Below, piece by piece: positions 22,193-29,237 of a stretch of DNA of 37,476 nucleotides. Both the position numbers and the translations under genes were made by a program. The stretch's first letter is position 1, and every line of letters starts with the position of its first letter. Origin of the DNA: Streptomyces sp. H27-H1 (GTDB lineage: Bacteria > Actinomycetota > Actinomycetes > Streptomycetales > Streptomycetaceae); assembly GCF_026627445.1 (NCBI RefSeq), contig NZ_JAPNLJ010000063.1, forward strand, positions 1 to 37,476. Reading direction: 5' to 3'. The notes beneath the pieces were generated by a model. That model was not told where the DNA came from. It saw only the letters and a program-made list of their open reading frames with translations, and made no database searches.

Positions 22193-24649
22193 TCAGGTGC
22201 CCGTACGGGTCCCCGTGCCCTTGGCGGCATCCAGGGCGTACACGCAGCGGTCCTTGCTGCACGCGTAGACCACGCCCGCCTCGGCCACCGGGGCTCCGGT
22301 GATCTCCCCGCCGGTGGCCAGCTTCCAGCGGAGCTGGCCGCCCGCCGCGTCGAGGGTGTACAGGCAGTGGTCGGCCGAACCGAAGTGGACGCGGCCGGCC
22401 GCGACCGCCGGGGAACCGGTGATCTCGCCGCCCGCCGCGAACCGCCACTTCGGGGTGCCGGTGATCGCGTCGAGCGTGTACACGGCGCTGCCCGCGGCCA
22501 GGTGGACGTTGCCCGCGGCGACGACGACCGGGTCGGCTGACTGCCGGGACTCGGTGGCGATGCGCCAGCGGTCCTTTCCGGTGGCCGCGTCCAGGGCGTA
22601 GACGGTGCCCAGATAGTCGGCGAGGTAGACGCCGCCGCCCGTGACGGCCGCGCCGGGGGCGAAGGCCGGGGGCGCGAGGAACACGGCAGGGGCCTCGAAG
22701 TGCCAGCGGACCCGGCCGGAGGCCCGGTCGATGGAGATCACCCGGGTGCCGGCGGCGACATAGACGTTGCCGTCGGGGGCGGGCGTGATCCGTACGGGCA
22801 CGTTCCCGCAGGAGGCGGCGTCGCCGACCGGGTACGACCAGGACTCGCGGCCGGAGCGGGCGTCCAGGGCGCGCAGCCGGGCGTCCTGCCACACGTAGGC
22901 CGTGCCGTCGTGCAGGACGGGGGCCGCCTCGACGGTCTCGAAGTCGCTCTGAGCGCCGGACAGCTCCCACAGCTTGTGCCCGCTGGAGGACTCCCAGGCC
23001 TGTACGCCGCCGCCGCGCGTGGCGGTGACGACGGTGCCCCGGTCCGCGCGCAGGGCGTACACCCAGGCGTCGGTGGACAGCCGCCAGCGCTCGGAGCCGT
23101 CGGTGGCGTCGAGGGCGTAGAGGGAGGGGCCGTCGGAGGCGTGGATGCGCCCGTCGGAGACGGCCATGGACCAGGCGACGTCGCGGGTCTTGAACTGGCG
23201 GCGGCCGCTGGCCACGTCCAGGGCGTGCACCTCGAAGGAGGTGACGTACAGCAGGTCGCCGGCGACGGTCGGGGTGCCCCAGACCTCGTTCGACATCCGG
23301 AAGCGCCAGGGCCGCCAGCGGCCGCTGTCGGGGGCCGGGCCGGGGCCGGGTACGGAGGCCACCGGCGCGGGAGCGGCCACCGAACCGCCGGGCGGGCGGA
23401 TCCAGCCGGTCGCCGAGTCCGCGGCGACGGCGTGGGCGGCGGGCGCCGAGGTGGAGGCCTGCGGTCCGGGGCCGATCGGCACCGGGGAGCCGCCGAGCCG
23501 CACGGGCACGCCGGAAGGCGCCATCGGGGGGTGCTCGGGCCGCTGCGGGACGGCCTGGCCGGTCCGCGGGTCGCTCCAGGGGTCGGCTCCGCCGCGCTGG
23601 CGGCGGTGCGTGGCGGGCCCGGAGGCGGGTCCGGAACCGTGGCCGGAGCCGTGGCCGGAGCCGTGGCCCGGGGCGCGGGCGGGCGCGGAGCCGCCCGGCC
23701 GTCCGGAGCCGGCCGGCTTCGGCACGGCGGCCGCCGCGGCCGCCGCGGCGGCGTTGCGGTGGCCGGCCCGCCGGGCCTCGATCATCGCGACGGCGTGCTC
23801 GGGCAGCCACGCCGAGGCGGTACCGCTCTCGTCGCCGCCCTCGAAGAGGTGCGGGGCGAGCTGCGCCTGCAGATCGGCCGGTGTCGGCCGCTGCGTGGCG
23901 TCCATCGTCATACAGGCGTCGATCAGGGGGCGGAGCTCGTCCGGGAGCCCCTCCAGGTTGGGGCCCTCGCGCAGCAGCATGAAGACCGTCTCCACCGGGT
24001 TCGCCCCGTGGTACGGCGGGTGCCCGGTGGCGGCGAAGACCAGCGTGGAGCCGAGCGAGAAGACGTCGCTGGCGCCCTTGACGCTGCGCGAGTCCTTGGC
24101 CTGCTCGGGCGACATGTAGGCGGGGGTGCCGACGGCGACGTTCGTCATGGTCAGGCGGGTGTTGGAGACCCCGCTGGCGATGCCGAAGTCGATCACGCGC
24201 GGGCCGTCCTCGACGACGAGCACGTTGGACGGCTTCAGGTCGCGGTGGACCAGGCCCGCCCCGTGGATGGACTGCAGCGCCTCGGCGATGCCGGCCGCGA
24301 GCCACCGTACGGCCTGGGCTGGCATGGGCCCGCACTCGTGGACGATCTCCTCCAGGGAGGGCGCCGGTACGTACGCGGTGGCCAGCCACGGCACGGCCGC
24401 GCGCGGGTCGGCGTCGACGACGGCCGCGGTGTAGAAGCCGGAGACGGCGCGCGCAGCCTCCACCTCACGGGTGAAGCGGACGCGGAACAGCTGGTCCTCG
24501 GCGAGTTCGGTGCGCACCGTCTTGATGGCGACCCGGCGTCCGGACGCCGACCGGGCGAGATAGACCAGCCCCATGCCGCCGGCTCCGAGCCGTCCCAGCA
24601 CCTCGAAAGGGCCGATCCGTCTCGGGTCGTGCTGCGTCAGCTGCTCCAC
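22193..24649 (-). CDS. Ser/Thr protein kinase with PQQ-repeat beta-propeller
   Basis: The protein is 818 residues. The N-terminal Hanks-type kinase domain (about 10-275) has the glycine loop GAGGMGLVY, VAIKT lysine, HRDLKPSN catalytic loop, DFG and GTPAYMSPEQ activation segment. A linker of about 170 residues is rich in Gly, Ser and Pro and includes HGSG tandem repeats. The C-terminal part (about 440-818) is a run of PQQ/WD-like blades with the recurring forms 'ALDAxxGxxRW' and 'VYVAAG'. Most receptor kinases have a transmembrane helix before the sensor; I see none here, so it looks soluble. The propeller may bind ligand or protein. GTG 24649 has GGAGG six bases upstream. Confidence 0.93.
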   Translation of the reverse strand: MEQLTQHDPRRIGPFEVLGRLGAGGMGLVYLARSASGRRVAIKTVRTELAEDQLFRVRFTREVEAARAVSGFYTAAVVDADPRAAVPWLATAYVPAPSLEEIVHECGPMPAQAVRWLAAGIAEALQSIHGAGLVHRDLKPSNVLVVEDGPRVIDFGIASGVSNTRLTMTNVAVGTPAYMSPEQAKDSRSVKGASDVFSLGSTLVFAATGHPPYHGANPVETVFMLLREGPNLEGLPDELRPLIDACMTMDATQRPTPADLQAQLAPHLFEGGDESGTASAWLPEHAVAMIEARRAGHRNAAAAAAAAAVPKPAGSGRPGGSAPARAPGHGSGHGSGHGSGPASGPATHRRQRGGADPWSDPRTGQAVPQRPEHPPMAPSGVPVRLGGSPVPIGPGPQASTSAPAAHAVAADSATGWIRPPGGSVAAPAPVASVPGPGPAPDSGRWRPWRFRMSNEVWGTPTVAGDLLYVTSFEVHALDVASGRRQFKTRDVAWSMAVSDGRIHASDGPSLYALDATDGSERWRLSTDAWVYALRADRGTVVTATRGGGVQAWESSSGHKLWELSGAQSDFETVEAAPVLHDGTAYVWQDARLRALDARSGRESWSYPVGDAASCGNVPVRITPAPDGNVYVAAGTRVISIDRASGRVRWHFEAPAVFLAPPAFAPGAAVTGGGVYLADYLGTVYALDAATGKDRWRIATESRQSADPVVVAAGNVHLAAGSAVYTLDAITGTPKWRFAAGGEITGSPAVAAGRVHFGSADHCLYTLDAAGGQLRWKLATGGEITGAPVAEAGVVYACSKDRCVYALDAAKGTGTRTGT

Positions 24650-24894
24650 CACTCGCCTCCACACCCATCCCCGTACGGGCTCCCTCGAGGGCCCGCTCTT
24701 CCGACAAGCACTCCACCGGCCAGAACCGGCCAACGTGGGTCCCTGCCCCGTGCAGCGTCTCACTCCCGGCCAGGGGCCGGGACGCGCACCCCCGATTCTG
24801 TCAGGCCCGCGCCCGGTCCGGCCCCGGCACGGCGGGCGGCTCCGCACGGGCGGCGGGAAAGGTGCACGGGAAGAGGTGAAAGGTGAAAGGCGTA
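24650..24894. other. Intergenic region upstream of the kinase
   Basis: No gene is supported. It should carry the kinase promoter on the - strand. Purine-rich AAGAGGTGAAAGGTGAAAGG (24870-24889) leads into the promoter of the relic Ig-like copy. Confidence 0.4.
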
Positions 24895-24922
24895 CAACCC
24901 GTGGGGGATGTCGAGGGTCTAG
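24895..24922 (+). promoter_or_regulatory. ECF-type promoter of the relic Ig-like copy
   Basis: CAACC (24895-24899), a 17-base spacer and GTCTAG (24917-24922). The identical boxes and spacing precede the intact paralogue at 25206. An AAC-containing -35 with a GTC -10 is characteristic of ECF sigma factors. Confidence 0.6.
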
Positions 24923-24927
24923 TAACG

Positions 24928-25105
24928 GACGGCAAGACGAATTGGACGACGCGCAAAACGTTCGTCACGGGGACTGCGGAAAGTTCGAGCAGACCCTGCC
25001 GGGCGAGGCGGACGGCTACTGGCGGCTCCGGTACGCCGGAGGGACGCCGACGGCAAGCACTTCAACGCCGAGAGCCGCCAGGACGACCTCGCCGTGAACC
25101 CGTAG
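24928..25105 (+). pseudogene. Collapsed relic of the exported Ig-like family
   Basis: Three fragments in three reading frames match the intact paralogue in order: DGKTNWTTRKTF (from 24928), FEQTLPGEADGYWRLRYAGG, and DGKHFNAESRQDDLAVNP followed by TAG at 25103-25105. The first follows its promoter by only five bases, so the 5' half of the gene is gone. About 100 codons are missing between the second and third fragments. A frameshift separates the first two. It is therefore dead but carries a well-kept promoter and stop region. Confidence 0.85.
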
Positions 25106-25205
25106 GGCACCCGAACTCCCGGACCAGGCCGGCCTGGCGGTCGGCCGTGTCTGGTCCGGCCCCGGTGCGGCGGGAAGTTCGGCTCGGTTCGTGGGAAAAG
25201 ACGTA

Positions 25206-25233
25206 CAACCCTCGGGCGGGGTCACGGGTCTAG
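25206..25233 (+). promoter_or_regulatory. ECF-type promoter of the intact Ig-like gene
   Basis: CAACC (25206-25210), 17 bases, then GTCTAG (25228-25233), 34 bp before the ATG. The surrounding CGTACAACCC is shared with 24891-24900 and in part with 18876-18884. Confidence 0.65.
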
Positions 25234-25267
25234 GTCTTCGTTCAGCTCGTCAGCACTCGGGGGATCC

Positions 25268-26851
25268 ATGCGTCACCGTTTGACCTCAGCCATCGTGATC
25301 GCCGCAGCGGCGATCGGAGGGCTGGCCGCGCCGGGGATGGCTCGGGCCGGCTCCCCCGCTGCCTGCCCGGAGGGGATCTCCACCACCCGCGAGGGGGCCG
25401 TCCTGGTCAAGGGGACGGTGGACAGTCCGGATTCCGCGGTCGTCCATCTGCGGGACAAGAAGACGGGTCTGCGCGTCGCGTCCATCGACAAGTGGAAGGT
25501 GGTGCCCGTAAGCGTCGACCCCGCCGGCGACCCGCACCACCGGGAGAGGATCTCCGAGCCGGTCGAGCTGCCCGACCTCGGGATCTACACGATCGAGGTC
25601 GGCGGCGAAGCCGAACCCACCGTCTGCGGGGACTTCGACTACCGGCTGCGCTCCGAGGTGGCTCACGCCGCCACGCGGGGCACGGTGTCCCTCGACCACC
25701 TCACGACCAACGTGTCGGCCGACCTGACGACCTTCGACCCGCGGACCCGGACGAGCTCCCCGCTCAAGAACACCAAGGTCACCCTCTCCACCGACCGCAC
25801 CTCCCAGGAGGTGACCACGGACGCCCAGGGCCACCTGGCCTCCCCCTTCACCTTCCGGGGCACGGAGGCGTCGACCGAGGTGCGCGTCGGTGTCCGGGCC
25901 ACCCCCGAGATGGACCCCGAGGAGCACCCTGCGACCGCGGTCGCGGTCCGCCAGAGGGCCGAGATCCTCCTCGACAGCCAGTCCGAGAGGATCTGGGCGC
26001 ACTACGGATCGATCGCGAAGCTCACGGGCAAGGCCCTCAAGATCGCCCCGGACGGCACGCGCAAGCCCGTACCCGAGGGCACTCCTCTGCTCGACGGTGC
26101 GAACGGTGCGACCACGACGGGGGCGGACGGCCGGTTCGAGCGGCAGGTACGGATCCTGCGCGAGGACGAGAGCACCACGTGGGTGAACGGGGAGTCCTAT
26201 CCCTGGCTGGAGAGCACGCAGGCCGGCACGGACGTCGAGCTCGTCGCCGTCACCTCCTTCCAAGGAGTCGGCGCCACGATCGACGCCGCGCGGCGCGCGA
26301 CGTTCACCGGGAGCCTGGACCGCAAGCCCGGCGTCGCCAGGCAGAGCGCCGAGGTCGAGATCCAGTACTCGTCCGACGGCCGGACGAACTGGACCACGCG
26401 CAAGGTGTTCACCGCGGGCTTCAGCTCCGACCCGTTCCACCAGACGGTGCCGGGCGAGACCAACGGCTACTGGCGGCTGCGGTACCCCGGTGAGGCCCTC
26501 GTCCTGGGCACGGCCGGCGAGCCGCTGCGCCTGTCCCGGACGGTGACCGCCTTCAAGACCTTCGACGCCGCCCCCGAGCCGCTGCGCAAGGGCCAGGGCT
26601 TCGCCATCAAGGGCAAGCTCCAGCACGGGACCCCGGCAAAGGCCTACGGCGGCCAGACGGTGCTCTTCTACTTCCGGCCCGCCGGCACCGAGGCGTTCAC
26701 GTACAAGGGGCGGGCGAAGACAGTCAAGGACGGCACCTTCGTCCGCAAGTTCACCGCCGACACCACCGGTACCTGGATCGCCCGCCACCGCGACGCCGAC
26801 GGCACCCACTTCGCCGCCGAGAGCCGCCAGGACGAGCTCCCGGTGAACTAG
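25268..26851 (+). CDS. Exported multi-domain Ig-like protein (intact paralogue)
   Basis: This 527-residue protein has a clear signal peptide (RHRLTSAIVIAAAAIGGLAAPGMARA, cleavage after about residue 27). The rest is all-beta and appears to consist of about four Ig-like modules. Recurring signatures are 'T.TT.A.G.F' strands (TTTGADGRFE, VKDGTFVRKF), the SDGRTNWTTRKVF block, GYWRLRYPG, and a final module with LFYFRPAGTEAF. It has no catalytic motif and no wall anchor. It is probably a secreted or surface beta-sandwich protein of unknown function; I know similar Streptomyces hypotheticals only by pattern. GGGGG precedes the ATG at 25268. It has two damaged copies upstream, at 24928 and 18886. 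Confidence 0.82.
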   Translation: MRHRLTSAIVIAAAAIGGLAAPGMARAGSPAACPEGISTTREGAVLVKGTVDSPDSAVVHLRDKKTGLRVASIDKWKVVPVSVDPAGDPHHRERISEPVELPDLGIYTIEVGGEAEPTVCGDFDYRLRSEVAHAATRGTVSLDHLTTNVSADLTTFDPRTRTSSPLKNTKVTLSTDRTSQEVTTDAQGHLASPFTFRGTEASTEVRVGVRATPEMDPEEHPATAVAVRQRAEILLDSQSERIWAHYGSIAKLTGKALKIAPDGTRKPVPEGTPLLDGANGATTTGADGRFERQVRILREDESTTWVNGESYPWLESTQAGTDVELVAVTSFQGVGATIDAARRATFTGSLDRKPGVARQSAEVEIQYSSDGRTNWTTRKVFTAGFSSDPFHQTVPGETNGYWRLRYPGEALVLGTAGEPLRLSRTVTAFKTFDAAPEPLRKGQGFAIKGKLQHGTPAKAYGGQTVLFYFRPAGTEAFTYKGRAKTVKDGTFVRKFTADTTGTWIARHRDADGTHFAAESRQDELPVN

Positions 26852-26878
26852 CCCGAACGGGGACGGGCGGCAGGAGGG

Positions 26879-26911
26879 CGGCAGCCCGGCTACGGGGGTG
26901 GCGGGCTGCCG
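26879..26911. terminator. Terminator between convergent genes
   Basis: CGGCAGCCCG and CGGGCTGCCG form a perfect 10-bp stem with a 13-base loop between the Ig-like gene and the VOC gene. Confidence 0.75.
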
Positions 26912-26925
26912 GTCACACGACCGGC

Positions 26926-27726
26926 CTAGCCACCCGTCCTCGTACGGGGCTCCGACAGCAACCCGAAGACCGCGCCCTGGTTGTCGGCGACCACCGCGAT
27001 GCGCCCGTACGGGGTGTCGAAGGGGTCGGCGGTGACCCGTCCGCCGAGGCGTTGCACCATCGCCACCGACTGGTCGCAGTCGGGGACGGCGAAGTACGCG
27101 AGGAAGTGCGCGGGCATGATCTCGGGGAAGGCCTCGGTGATGAGGCTGCGCCCCAGGACGGCGGTGTCCGATCCGGGCGCGCGGCCGGGCGGGGACCAGA
27201 CGCGGTACTCGATGCCCGACTCGGCGTCGTTCTGGTCCTCGGGGACGTAGCCGAAGACCTTGGCGTAGAAGACGTCCACGGCGTCGCGGGCCCGGGTGTA
27301 CACCTCGGACCAGCAGTACGTGTAGGGCTCCTGCTGGGCGTCGAAGCCGTGGTGGGTGCCGGGCTGCCACAGCCCGAAGACGGCCCCGCCGGGGTCGGCG
27401 GCCATCGCGGCGGTCCCGTAGGGGCCCACGGGCATGGGGTCCATCACCATCTGGCCGCCGGCGGCGCGGATGCGCTGGGCGCAGGCGTAGGCATCGGTGG
27501 TGTAGAGGTAGATCCCCCAGACGGTCGGCATGCGGCCGTCGGGCTTGGGGGCGAGGGCGGCGACGTTGCGGCCGCGGCTGTAGGCCTGGGTGTAGTGGCC
27601 GTACTGGGCTCCCGCACTGTCGGTGAAGGTCCACCCGAAGAGCTCACCGTAGAAGCGCTTGCCGGCTTCCACGTCCGGCAGGGAGGCGTCGACCCAGCAG
27701 GGTGAGCCTTCCGCGAATGCGGCCAT
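26926..27726 (-). CDS. Two-domain VOC family protein
   Basis: This 266-residue protein contains two vicinal-oxygen-chelate modules. The first (about 5-125) opens SPCWVDASLPDVEAGKRFYGELFGWTF and ends DPGGAVFGLWQPG. The second (about 130-262) has YCWSEVYTRARDAVDVFYAKVFGY and ends VADNQGAVFGLL. This arrangement matches the actinobacterial glyoxalase-like group related to Streptomyces hydroxylase-type and mycobacterial Cfp30B proteins; the reaction is not established. ATG 27726 follows GGAAGGAACC; the upstream ATG at 27771 lacks a site. It is convergent with the Ig-like gene. Confidence 0.9.
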   Translation of the reverse strand: MAAFAEGSPCWVDASLPDVEAGKRFYGELFGWTFTDSAGAQYGHYTQAYSRGRNVAALAPKPDGRMPTVWGIYLYTTDAYACAQRIRAAGGQMVMDPMPVGPYGTAAMAADPGGAVFGLWQPGTHHGFDAQQEPYTYCWSEVYTRARDAVDVFYAKVFGYVPEDQNDAESGIEYRVWSPPGRAPGSDTAVLGRSLITEAFPEIMPAHFLAYFAVPDCDQSVAMVQRLGGRVTADPFDTPYGRIAVVADNQGAVFGLLSEPRTRTGG

Positions 27727-28015
27727 GAGCCCGGTTCCTTCCGTTGTGCGGGGATGTGCGAGGGTGTGCACCCTCCGCGCACGATCCGCCTCGTTCGCCC
27801 AGCCATGTCCTCCGGATCATGATGTGCCCGAAAACTTGTCCACAGCCTGTTGATAAGACTATTCGGGGGACAAGGTGCGACCCGGCAGCGGCGCGCCCGG
27901 GGGCCCGCCCGGCCGGAATCGTTCGCGGTGAGGAGTCGGGTCGGGCTTATGCCCAGGCCAGGCGTCCCGTAGCCCCATTTGCAGGCGGCCGAATCGCGCC
28001 CCGATCACCCCTCGG
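27727..28015. other. Divergent intergenic region with paired DnaA-like boxes
   Basis: No gene is supported between the VOC (-) and TetR (+) genes. The notable content is a pair of inverted DnaA-like boxes at 27836-27856 in a locally AT-rich stretch. Confidence 0.5.
27836..27856. promoter_or_regulatory. Two inverted DnaA-box-like 9-mers
   Basis: TTGTCCACA (27836-27844) matches the Streptomyces DnaA box. TGTTGATAA (27848-27856) is TTATCAACA on the other strand, one mismatch from the classical box. They face each other three bases apart. No origin cluster is visible, so this may be an isolated DnaA-binding or regulatory site. Confidence 0.4.
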
Positions 28016-28034
28016 TAAGCTGACGGCATGACAG
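28016..28034 (+). promoter_or_regulatory. TetR gene -10 overlapped by a degenerate operator
   Basis: TAAGCT (28016-28021) ends six bases before the ATG at 28028, the leaderless pattern. CTGACGGCATGACAG (28020-28034) fits CTGACGnnnCGTCAG at all but two positions and covers the -10 end and start codon. This would permit weak autorepression. Confidence 0.4.
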
Positions 28035-28675
28035 GACAAGTACGCACCGTCGACGGCCGCGTTGCCGGCCGGCGCGGTCAGGCGACGAGGCAGAAGCTGC
28101 TCGACTGCCTCAGCGAGATGCTCAGCTCCTCGCCGTACCGCGACGTCAAAGTGATCGACGTCGCCCGCAAGGCCGGTACCTCCCCCGCGACCTTCTACCA
28201 GTACTTCCCGGACGTCGAAGGTGCCGTCCTGGAGATCGCGGAGCGCATGGCCAACGAGGGTGCGCAGCTCACCTCGCTGGTCGAGGGGCGCTCGTGGGTC
28301 GGCAAGGCGGGCTGGGTGGCGGCCGAGGAACTCGTCGAGGGTTTCTTGGACTTCTGGCGCCGCAACGACGCGATCCTGCGGGTCGTCGACCTCGGCGCGG
28401 CCGAGGGCGACAAGCGGTTCTACAAGATCCGCATGAAGATCCTCAACTCCGTCACCAACTCCCTCACGGAGTCGATGAAGGAGCTGCAGGCCAAGGGCAA
28501 GGTCGACAAGGACACGAGTCCGGCGGCGATGGCCGGTTCGCTGGTCGCCATGCTCGCGGCGGTCGCCTCGCACCAGAAGGGCTTCCAGACCTGGGGCGTC
28601 AAGCAGGCGGAACTGAAGCCGAACCTGGCGCTCCTGGTCCACCTGGGCATCACGGGCAAGAAGCCCACGAAGTAG
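28028..28675 (+). CDS. TetR-family transcriptional regulator
   Basis: This 215-residue protein has a TetR DNA-binding domain at about 18-65 (ATRQKLLDCLSEML... VKVIDVARKAGTSPATFYQYFPD). A helical ligand-binding domain follows and ends in a basic tail (GITGKKPTK). Mid-protein helices (AEELVEGFLDFWRRNDAILRVVD) are typical of TetR proteins sensing acyl-CoA or lipids. It sits between lipid-type genes that carry the CTGACGnnnCGTCAG palindrome, so it is the best candidate to bind those sites. ATG 28028 has no Shine-Dalgarno but a TAAGCT -10 six bases before, suggesting a leaderless message. A 13-bp terminator starts on the last base of its stop codon. Confidence 0.92.
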   Translation: MTGQVRTVDGRVAGRRGQATRQKLLDCLSEMLSSSPYRDVKVIDVARKAGTSPATFYQYFPDVEGAVLEIAERMANEGAQLTSLVEGRSWVGKAGWVAAEELVEGFLDFWRRNDAILRVVDLGAAEGDKRFYKIRMKILNSVTNSLTESMKELQAKGKVDKDTSPAAMAGSLVAMLAAVASHQKGFQTWGVKQAELKPNLALLVHLGITGKKPTK

Positions 28676-28703
28676 GCGGCGGACCCGCACCGGGTCCGCC
28701 GCC
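28675..28703. terminator. Terminator after the TetR gene
   Basis: GGCGGCGGACCCG and CGGGTCCGCCGCC form a perfect 13-bp stem with a CAC loop. The stem begins at the last base of the TetR stop codon, between convergent genes. Confidence 0.85.
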
Positions 28704-28763
28704 CTTCGCCCGGCCTGCGGCGCCCTGCCGAAGGCCTCACCATCCGAGGGACTTCCGCCGCGA

Positions 28764-29237
28764 TCAGCGACGCTCCAGGCGGAACAACCGGATCTCGCGC
28801 TCGATGCGCGCCTGGTACGTCGCGTACGGCGGCCAGAACTTCAGCGCCGCCCGCCACGCCACCTCGCGCTCCTCACCCGCCAGCAGGCGGGCGCGTACGG
28901 CGATGTCCTGCCCCTTCCAACTCACGTCTGCTTCAGGGTTCTTGAGCAGGTTCCCGGTCCATGCCGGGTGTCCGGGGCGGCCGAAGTTCGAGCCGATCAG
29001 CAGCCAGCTCACGCCGTCCTGCTCCGGCATGCACGCGAGCGGGGTGGTGCGGGGCTCGCCGGTCTTGGCGCCCTTGGCGGTGAGGATCACGCCGGGGAGC
29101 ATCTGGGCGCTGAGGATGACCTTGCCGCGGGTCAGCTTGTGCACCGCCTTGTCCATGGCGGGGATGACGTGCGGTGCGATCTTGGCGAACAGCAAGGTCG
29201 AGGAGACCTTCTGCATCAGCTTGACTCCGGGAGCCAT
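28764..29237 (-). CDS. Deazaflavin (F420)-dependent nitroreductase-family oxidoreductase
   Basis: This 157-residue protein is a split-barrel member of the Ddn group, which uses the deazaflavin F420 for reductions. The family features seen are LPGVILTAKGAKTGEPRTTPLACM, then GSNFGRPGHPAWTGNLLKNPEADV, where the fold binds the cofactor, and a C-terminal RIEREIRLFRLERR. It may reduce an enone or similar group in the same pathway as the acyl-CoA dehydrogenase. ATG 29237 overlaps the dehydrogenase stop by one base (TGATG), so the two are translationally coupled and cotranscribed from the promoter near operator C. Confidence 0.9.
   Translation of the reverse strand: MAPGVKLMQKVSSTLLFAKIAPHVIPAMDKAVHKLTRGKVILSAQMLPGVILTAKGAKTGEPRTTPLACMPEQDGVSWLLIGSNFGRPGHPAWTGNLLKNPEADVSWKGQDIAVRARLLAGEEREVAWRAALKFWPPYATYQARIEREIRLFRLERR

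Noticed and set aside
27836..27856. Chromosomal replication origin
   Set aside because: Only two DnaA-like boxes are present and dnaA, dnaN, gyrB or rnpA are not nearby; Streptomyces oriC has many boxes.
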